DNA of 64,000 nt from Coffea arabica (taxonomy: Eukaryota > Streptophyta > Magnoliopsida > Gentianales > Rubiaceae): assembly GCF_036785885.1 (NCBI RefSeq), contig NC_092329.1, positions 5,332,001 to 5,396,000 of the forward strand, given 5' to 3'. Below, piece after piece: positions 56,668 to 64,000 of this stretch. Position numbers and translations under genes: made by a program. Position 1 is the stretch's first letter. Every line of letters begins with the position of its first letter. The notes under the pieces were generated by a model that was given only the letters and a program-made list of their open reading frames with translations, made no database searches and was not told the DNA's origin.

Positions 56668-57158
56668 TGTAGTGGGGATAATCCACGCATGACACGTGTT
56701 AGCTCGGCACATTGCACGCATCAGGTCGGCGCAGGGGATATCAAATCCTGCACGGGCCAGCTCGGCATAAGGGGGCCAGCTCGGCCGTGTCAAGGGCCTC
56801 CTATGATGGGCTTGATGGGCCGCCGCCTCCGAACATGTAGGGGCCGCCGCATAAAATCCTAGGAAGACTCCGAACCCTAAGGGGACTTTGACTCCCATAA
56901 GGAAACTACAACTCATCCGGTCCTATATATACTACGCTACCAAGACTACACAAGGTACGCTGACACAAGTATTCTCTACTACTACTATACTCTCCGGCCA
57001 AACTGACTTGATCGTCGGAGCTATTCCAGGGACTTTCGTCCCGCCTCCGGTTTTCTCTTTTCAGGACCCCCAGCTCGACTCGCCCTTGCAGGTCGGCAGC
57101 ACCTGAACAGCCCGGCCGTCTTAACTCAGCTCGGATACGGTTTTTGGCAGTCGCATCA
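56668..57158 (+). repeat. 3' LTR
   Basis: 491 bp. It carries AG at 56733-56734, where both the 5' and solo LTRs have TT, and G at 56883, as in the solo LTR. Confidence 0.95.
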
Positions 57159-57985
57159 GCTTGGTTTCTTTGTACAGGAGCATTCGTCATGATCATTATC
57201 AACCATGAAATTCCAAACAAAAATATCAAAACTATTTTTTTGATACTGCTCGGAGACATATTGTTAGAGCAGGCATGCACAGTAAACAGTTATTTTTTGG
57301 TATGAAAAAAAATATCTATAAAAGCAGCTTTTACTAATCTCCAATATATATGATACATCCAACAAATTCTGCTTGCATTTGATTTTGGAAAAGCCTAAAA
57401 AGAAAAATCTACTTTTGGCTTTTAATTTGTTATACAAATAAACAAGATACTGAAATGAAGTCTAAAACGGGAAAATCTGCTTCTACAAAGTTGAAATACC
57501 AATGAAACCCGTCTGAAAATTTGCGAAAGGTTTTCGTTTCCTGGTTACTTAGTACATCTTATACCTCTCAGGATTTAGACTTGTGCAAGGAAGCAGGATA
57601 CATTCTGTTCTCCGGTAGAATGTGGGCTTGACCGGCCTTCTTGCTTACGCTTACGACGAATTTCATGCTTAGAAAAGATCATTCTGTTCCTTTCTTGGTC
57701 ATGGCCTTCATGGAATTCCTTACCTAACTAAAATTGGAAGAGCCGATGAGGCTTTTCATTTCAACTTTCGAACGCCCAACAGAATTTAAAGTAACAATTC
57801 AAATAAGATATCTGTCGGTGTTATAAAGATATTAATTTTTGGGTTCTTACAAGTTTAAAAAAAGAAGAAGAAATTAAATACCATGCTGGATTCATTGAAT
57901 TAAATACATGCATTTTGCTATAGATTCATGAAGTGTGATCAATGAGGCTGGATATATTATGCATTTTACCCATGATTCAAAGACT

Positions 57986-59444
57986 TTACCTAAATGGCCT
58001 AAGAAAAGTGTCCAAAACAAAATTTTGACATGTTTTGCAGGCACTACTCTGAACGTGAACGGGCAGCAGAGGCACAGACTGAAGAAAGGTATCGGCCAAC
58101 ATCTCCCCAAGCCGGACCTGTGCTGAAGTGCTGAGGTGCAAGGAATCCGGCTCCATGGGTAGCCCATAGGCATCCACCGTTTTCACATTTGGGAGGTCAA
58201 CCTCGAACTGAGCTTTCCTCACAACATCCACGTATGGTCCTTGTCCTGATGCCAATGCCACCTACATCCCACAAACCACCGAACAAACTCAACCCCAATG
58301 CATTAATGGCCACTGAATCCAACGACGCAAAAGAAGACAAATTCTATGATGATGGAGTAGATAAAATGCACATGCAGAACAACCAACCAAATAAATTTTG
58401 GATATGTTTCGCCGACCGGCCGGCCAGCCACGAGGTGTCTGTCTTATTAATGTAGGAACACCTTTTTTGAGTTATTAAACTATACACTATACGTTATTAA
58501 TGTAGGAACACCTTTTTTGAGTTTTTAAACTATACACTATACGTTAATAATGGACCTTAGTTTACTTCATTCATGTGATATGTACAAATGTGTTTTCTCC
58601 TTGGAATTTAGCTTGTGAATAATGTAGAGTGGTCAATTAATAAACATCAAAGTCTTTGGTGCATAGGACCTTTGTTTTCATCTCGAAGACGCTGGTGGTT
58701 TTTTTTTTTTGGGGTGTAATAAACAATGAATTATGATATTATCAGCAATGGCTGGCACTGATCACGACAGTTCCCCATTCCTAAGTTAATTCTTCTTACC
58801 TGGATCACAGGAAGTGCAGGCAACTGTAGATCAGCACGCAGATGGGTGAACAATCTCTCCAACCTGATCTTGTATAATTTGGCATCTTCATGCTCAATTG
58901 TGTCGCTTTCTCCTTGATACCACAGAAGTGCTCTGATAATCCCGCCACCTTGCAAGGCGGCCTCCGCCCTCCTAATCAGCCGGTTGTACAGCTCTCTGCC
59001 ACGGCCCCACTCACTGATCTTTGTACCTCCAATGGCACAAGGGACCAAACCAATGGCCCCAATACTCGAGTCCTTACTCATAACAGAATTTGCAAACGCC
59101 ATCCCCGGCCCAACCCCACAAGTGTTGTTCACATCTATATCCTTGTGCAAGGGGTCCTGAGCTTGCACCCAAGTCTGGACGGCACTCAGCCGGAGAATGC
59201 TTGGTGTTTTTGATTGGGACTGAAATGGGATGACACCATCCCAGGTGCGATTGATTACGCCGCCTCTGCCGGACATGTTGCTTTGCCCGGCCAGCAGGAA
59301 TATGCTCTGGACTTGTGAAGGAGGAGGAGAGTATACATTGTTGGAATTCACAGGGCTCACCAACCAGGCGTAGGCTAGAAGCATTAGCCAAAGAAAGGCA
59401 AACATCCCTTTATTGATAGATGATGCAGCACCCAATCCAGACAA
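57986..59444 (-). CDS. SASA-domain carbohydrate (acetyl)esterase, copy 2, 306 aa
   Basis: Exon 1 is 59444-58800 and exon 2 is 58261-57986. The protein and intron appear identical to copy 1 at 44005-45463: same signal peptide, same S55 nucleophile motif, same D254/H257 pair, same 50-bp intron repeat. With about 1.3 kb of upstream DNA also duplicated, both copies should keep the same proximal promoter. Two working identical genes would mean a doubled dose. Sequence alone does not show whether both are expressed. Confidence 0.87.
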
Positions 59445-60724
59445 ACCTTATGCTGTCCGTATGGAATTCAGAGCTAGTTGGACCACTTTGGAAGCAAGAA
59501 TATAATAAGCAGGCCTGATGATATTAAATAGTGACGGACTATAACTTCTTCGCTCGCAAACTTTGATTACAGGTTAGTAATCGTTGAGTTGCTAAGAATT
59601 GCCGCGTACACATCCGACGATTTCCACGCCAACATATGTTGATTTACTAAATGGTAAGAAAGGATGGATCACTTTTTACAAAGAAGATTTCGCTCTTAAA
59701 AGAAACCCTTTAGTTCTAACATACACGCCTTGTCCCAATCTCTGCGTTGATAAATAGAATCAAAAGTATTCAAACTTTCTTTTTCTCTAAAAAAATTTGA
59801 TTTTTGCTAATGCCTTAATTTTCTAATGGTTCCAATGTTGTTAGTCAAATCAAATGTGAAGAGGAACAATGATCTCCAAACGCGGTAGTCACTGACTAGG
59901 TCGTTGTGGGGCAGAAATTAATAATGCATTGCATGCAGAGATCTAAAGAGATGCCTAAATGTGATAGTAATATGTCATTTTGGTAGAAGCAATACACATA
60001 CGGATTTGACTTTGATGCATATATTATGCATAGTGATTGGTTATGTTTTTAAGAATGAAGTTAAACCTCCCTTACATAATCTCTAAGATCTCAACTGCTC
60101 GAGAGTCAATAGCTTTTTGCTTTAAGAATTGCTTGCTACTCAAGTCAATATACTCATATAATAGCAGAGAAAAAGAATTTCGTGTCACCTATATTGTGTT
60201 CAGTTCAGGATCAAGGCATCTTTATGCATAGTTTTGAAAAACTATTTGAAAGTTCCTTACACGAAAATATATAGATGTACTTTTATTTCTTGGCCTCCCA
60301 CTAAAGGCGTATAGAGACTTTGAATGAACTGAGTTCTCTTTATATATATGATTTAGACTAATTTGAGATATTACATGTTATTCAAGCCGTGTGGAAACTG
60401 AGAAACTAAACCAAGGTCAGTCAGTCAGGATTTGATATTCTTGATCGAATTCTAACTTATTGACTGGGGCATCCTTTGAGTCCTTCCAAGTTCTATGCTG
60501 ACTTTCTTAGGATGAAGAACAAGCGATAATTAAGGCATAAAGCACTCGGATCGGATGACCACCCATTACTTGTAGGCACAGAAATTAGGGGCCCTTCTGA
60601 GGATAGTGCAGTGAAGGGCCTTAATTGTACTAAATTGTATCCAAGTTCTGGAGGCCTAGAAACTGGCAGTACTAAATTCAATTGTGGGTGGCCTCAATGG
60701 AGGCCCATTCAATCTGCAGGTGGG

Positions 60725-61891
60725 CCTCAAGAAACATAACGCTGTTCGATCATATCAGCAAAAACTTGTGGTCCAATTCAGGGAAAAGACAGCTACTTCA
60801 CAAATAAAAAAGAAATGAGAAATATATGGCTGAAATTATTTGACTCAGAAACTACTTCATAACGCTGTTAGAATATGCTGGAATATATATAAAAGAAGAC
60901 TTGTAAGTATTGTTTTGGATGGTTATCTTTTAGCCTTACTTTAAAGATGTGTGTGTATATATATAGATATATGAATTCCTTACAAATTATGACACAGGTA
61001 AGAATTCCTCGGAGCGGATAATTTTCAACAATTGCTGTGAATTGTAAAGAAGATTTATTAGCATGTATCGGTTGTGACTAGAATTGGGGTAAAATCTGAA
61101 AATCAGAATTGAGAAGTGGAGCTTCCTTTTTTTTTTTTTTTTTTTAAAAAAAAAGATCGTTTTTATGTGAGTACAAAATTATACTTCTTCTAGAGTGCAT
61201 CATTAGATATGGAAAATCGTGGGCATCCTGTAAGACTTTCAGTCGAGGAAGATGCTGGAAACTAAAACGAGAAATTCCTGAATTGGTCCAAATTTTAAAG
61301 CTTTGGACAATTTCTGGAAGGAAATTAACAGTCCAGACTGACTTTTCTCATTTATCTAATTGATCAATTCTGAAAGTCAAAGCTGTGTCCGTTGGTCCGT
61401 ATTGCTTTTAAGACCACGTCAATTAACAGTTTGGCAGTTTTATATTGGAGTAGCAGCTGCTAATTGTGACCTTTTCTCTTGCATATCTATAAAATCACTA
61501 AATACTAAAAATATATATATATTTGTACCTTTTTAAAAAAAAAAAAAAAGAACCCCTTGGTAATTTTTAGTTTAACCTTAAATTATTTCTTCTGTTCTGA
61601 CAGAGGTAGTGAAAGATGAGTTATCACCTGACAAAAATTATTTAACCATCCTCTTTGGTCAAACACTTTATAATCGTAACTCTCACTACATGCTCCCCCG
61701 GAAGGGAAAAAAACAAATCATTTTATTTCCACAACGTCATGAGGCTGCTGAAGAATCCTGTAGTCAACGGCAGTTTCAATTATTTTTTAATTATGAACTT
61801 ATACGAAGTCAGAGAATGACTACATATAGATTTATTCAAACCTGATTCAGGTGGATCATTAATTGGAGCAGTCGCAGTTGTTGCTCATGCC
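60725..61891. other. Intergenic region and promoter side of the receptor kinase
   Basis: AT-rich, with a (TA)n run near 60955-60972, a poly-T/poly-A pair at 61128-61155 and a poly-A run near 61535. The 78-codon frame at 61609-61845 has no features I recognise. It ends 46 bp before the receptor kinase start and could only be leader sequence. Confidence 0.5.
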
Positions 61892-64000
61892 ATGGCTACC
61901 CTGCTTCGATTTCTCCTTTCTTCATTACTCCTGTCGTTGCCACTTCCATCTTTCTCGAGAACCTATACAAGTTTAACAAAGGGCTCATCGCTTTCGACTC
62001 GAGATTTTCTTGTTTCGACCCCAGATGCCATTTTCGCCGCTGGATTTTTCAGCGTCGGTGAAAATTCTTACTGCTTTTCTATATGGTTCGCTGAGCGATA
62101 TGATGATAATCACACAATAGTTTGGATGGCCAATCGAGATCAGCTGGTTAACGGACAACACACCAAGCTGATTCTACAAAATTCAGGCAATCTTGAGTTG
62201 ACTGATGCGGGACAGCTTCTTGTTTGGTCAAGTGCTACAGAATCAAGCTCTTCTGTTCAATTGGAACTTCATGATAATGGTAACCTTATTCTGAGCACTT
62301 CTGATGGCCAAAATCTTTGGCAAAGTTTTGATTCCCCTACAGATACTCTCCTTCCCGAGCAACTGTTTACCAGAAACTCAATTCTTGTTTCCTCCAGAAG
62401 CAAAACTAATTATTCCTCTGGTTTTTACAAGTTATATTTCGGTAGCGATAATGTCCTGCATCTCCGGTACGAGGGTCCTGAAATAACTAATGTTTTCTGG
62501 CCTGATCCAACGCTTGTTATCTGGACCGCAGGCAGGTCCACCTACAACAGTAGTAAAGTTGCCATGTTAAACTCATCAGGCTACTTCTTGTCATCTGATA
62601 CACTTCAGTTTAATACTTCTGATTGTGGTGTTAGACTTCAGAGAAGATTGGTAATGGATGTTGATGGCAACCTTCGGGTCTATAGTCTAGATAAGGCCAC
62701 TCAGAGCTGGCAGGTTACATGGCAACAAAGCTCTGAACCATGCAGTATTCCTGGCATTTGTGGCGCCAACAGCATATGTAGCTCTGCTCCTGACAGTGAG
62801 AGGAAATGCACTTGTCTACCTGGATATAAGATGAACAATTTGACGGATTGGTCTAATGGGTGTGAGCCGGATTTCAAGCTCTCGTGCACTGACACTGTTT
62901 CATCAGGTTTTGTCCAATTGCTCAATGTCCAATATAATGGCTACGATCTTGGCTCGTTCACTAATTACACCTTCGAGAGTTGTAAAAACTTATGCTTGAG
63001 TTATTGTGAATGCAAAGGATTTCAATATACGTTTGACTTAGTAAATGGTTACTATAGTTGTAAGCCCAAGACTATTTTATTCAATGGATATCGTTCGGGT
63101 GATTTTCCAGATCCCATGTACATAAGAGTACCCACAATAAATCTGAATACGATTAAGCCTAGCCGAGATCTAAATTTGCAATGCAGTGCCCAGATTACGC
63201 CATTGGACAGGACTTATGAAAGAAAAAACCAAGATTGGGTGAAGTCTTTTCTGTGGTGTACTCTGGCTATTGGAGCTTTCGAGATAATCTGTTTATTCAC
63301 TTACTTCTTCAAAACCCAAAGACGGTCTAGTGCAAAGATACAGGGCTACCTTCAGGTTGCAACGGGATTTAGGAAATTCAGTTATGCCGAGCTGAAGAAG
63401 GCAACAAGGAACTTCAGCGAAGAAATAGGACAAGGAGGGGGTGGTGTTGTATACAAAGGCATGTTGTCGGATAATCGAGTTGCTGCAATCAAGTATCTAA
63501 AGGAAGCAATCCAAGGAGAAGCTGAATTTCTTGCAGAGATAAGCACCATTGGGAGGCTCAACCATATGAATTTGATAGAAATATGGGGCTATTGTGCCGA
63601 GGGGAAGCACAGGCTTTTGGTGTACGAATACATGGAACACGGGACTCTAGCAAACAGTTTGTATTCTGATAAACTTGATTGGAAGAAGAGATATGAAATT
63701 GCTCTAGGTACAGCCAGGGGACTTGCTTACCTGCACGAAGAGTGCCTTGAGTGGGTTTTGCATTGTGATGTGAAGCCAGAAAACATACTTTTGAACTCTG
63801 GTTATCAGCCAAAGGTAGCAGACTTTGGGCTCTCTAAACTGCTGAACAGAAGTGGTATCGACAATCTACAATTTTCCAAGATTAGGGGAACTAGAGGTTA
63901 CATGGCACCCGAATGGGCTTTCAACCTTCCAATCACTTCTAAGGTTGATGTCTATAGCTACGGAATTGTTGTGTTGGAACTAATAACTGGAAGGAAACCT
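61892..64000 (+). CDS. G-type lectin S-receptor-like Ser/Thr kinase, partial (703 codons)
   Basis: One uninterrupted frame runs from ATG 61892 to the last base of the window; the C-terminus lies outside. The start sits in a strong context (GCCATGGCT). Order: signal peptide (about 1-22); B-lectin domain (about 30-150: IVWMANRD at ~76, LWQSFDSPTDTLL at ~142); EGF-like Cys-rich part (CSIPGICGANSICSS...CTCLPGY, about 285-315); PAN-like Cys-rich part (about 325-410); one transmembrane segment (about 452-472); kinase domain from about 508. K534 (AAIKYL) is the ATP-binding lysine. The catalytic loop reads HCDVKPEN (H624-C625-D626), so it is a non-RD kinase. DFG is at 644-646 and APEW follows. Closest known type: the intronless ZmPK1/SD-2 group at the plasma membrane, with roles in immunity or stress. 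The ligand is unknown. Confidence 0.93.
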   Translation, partial: MATLLRFLLSSLLLSLPLPSFSRTYTSLTKGSSLSTRDFLVSTPDAIFAAGFFSVGENSYCFSIWFAERYDDNHTIVWMANRDQLVNGQHTKLILQNSGNLELTDAGQLLVWSSATESSSSVQLELHDNGNLILSTSDGQNLWQSFDSPTDTLLPEQLFTRNSILVSSRSKTNYSSGFYKLYFGSDNVLHLRYEGPEITNVFWPDPTLVIWTAGRSTYNSSKVAMLNSSGYFLSSDTLQFNTSDCGVRLQRRLVMDVDGNLRVYSLDKATQSWQVTWQQSSEPCSIPGICGANSICSSAPDSERKCTCLPGYKMNNLTDWSNGCEPDFKLSCTDTVSSGFVQLLNVQYNGYDLGSFTNYTFESCKNLCLSYCECKGFQYTFDLVNGYYSCKPKTILFNGYRSGDFPDPMYIRVPTINLNTIKPSRDLNLQCSAQITPLDRTYERKNQDWVKSFLWCTLAIGAFEIICLFTYFFKTQRRSSAKIQGYLQVATGFRKFSYAELKKATRNFSEEIGQGGGGVVYKGMLSDNRVAAIKYLKEAIQGEAEFLAEISTIGRLNHMNLIEIWGYCAEGKHRLLVYEYMEHGTLANSLYSDKLDWKKRYEIALGTARGLAYLHEECLEWVLHCDVKPENILLNSGYQPKVADFGLSKLLNRSGIDNLQFSKIRGTRGYMAPEWAFNLPITSKVDVYSYGIVVLELITGRKP

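Larger units (their letters stand above)
47335..57158 (+). mobile_element. Full-length Ty3/gypsy (Tat-type) LTR retrotransposon, 9,824 bp
   Basis: Two 491-bp LTRs (47335-47825 and 56668-57158) with TG...CA ends and GCTTG target duplications (47330-47334, 57159-57163). A primer-binding site and a purine tract sit in the expected places. Domain order is gag, protease, RT, RNase H, second RNase H, integrase, then an antisense gene before the 3' LTR. The RT-RNaseH-integrase order makes it Ty3/gypsy. The extra archaeal-type RNase H and the antisense ORF are marks of the plant Tat lineage. The LTRs differ at three of 491 positions, so it is young. The element is much GC-richer than its surroundings. 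Confidence 0.95.
47024..57280 (-). pseudogene. SASA-esterase paralogue fragment, split by full LTR element
   Basis: Same broken paralogue as in unit 1: the signal-peptide part is at 57280-57159 and the esterase core at 47334-47024. The 9.8-kb retrotransposon lies between them. The same frame changes and the same truncation point are present, so these defects came before the duplication. Confidence 0.8.
46765..60724. repeat. Tandem duplication unit 2 (13,960 bp, full-element version)
   Basis: Equal to unit 1 plus exactly 9,333 bp (one LTR plus the internal region of the retrotransposon). After 60724 the sequence is unique ('cctcaagaaac'). No indel separates the two units outside the element. 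Confidence 0.92.

Overview
This is nuclear DNA from a flowering plant, and every protein family points to a eudicot. Genes are far apart, split by GT-AG introns and set in AT-rich DNA full of small transposons. The many short inverted-repeat elements that start with a 'gtgtttggatt'-type end would fit an asterid such as coffee, but that is a guess; nothing here fixes the species. There are no operons, bacterial genes, CRISPR arrays or convincing tRNA/rRNA genes.

Layout. 1-440: short tandem array. 1190-2330 (-): decayed gene related to the large subunit of replication protein A. 2637-3690: diverged copy of sequence also found in intron 2 of the next gene, carrying a ~106-bp Helitron. 4383-4625 (-): probable SINE. 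4693-8237 (+): DCL-type organellar protein gene, three exons. 8238-14666: no gene seen. 14667-15352: self-nested Stowaway-like MITE. 15774-17225 (+): D3-type cyclin, four exons, with a short uORF. 17226-36318: about 19 kb without a recognisable gene but with many MITEs, including two related elements with unrelated cores (26975-28198 and 30732-31448). 36319-38217 (+): plant L-asparaginase / isoaspartyl peptidase, four exons. 42117-60724: tandem duplication (below). 61892-64000 (+): intronless G-type lectin receptor kinase, cut by the window edge.

The main feature is 42117-60724, a near-perfect tandem duplication. Each unit holds an intact secreted SASA-type (CE6-like) carbohydrate esterase gene on the minus strand and a broken 5' fragment of a diverged paralogue. 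That fragment is interrupted, at the same base and with the same 5-bp target duplication (GCTTG), by one LTR retrotransposon family. Unit 1 (42117-46743) has only a 491-bp solo LTR. Unit 2 (46765-60724) has the full 9,824-bp element. Apart from the extra 9,333 bp in unit 2 the units have exactly equal length. The insertion therefore came before the duplication.

The element is a Ty3/gypsy retrotransposon of the Tat type. It has one open gag-pol frame of 1,927 codons, with a second, archaeal-like RNase H between the ordinary RNase H and the integrase. Between pol and the 3' LTR lies an antisense gene that appears to have its own TATA box and two introns. The other genes (DCL, cyclin, asparaginase, receptor kinase) are ordinary single plant genes with no evident functional link to each other.
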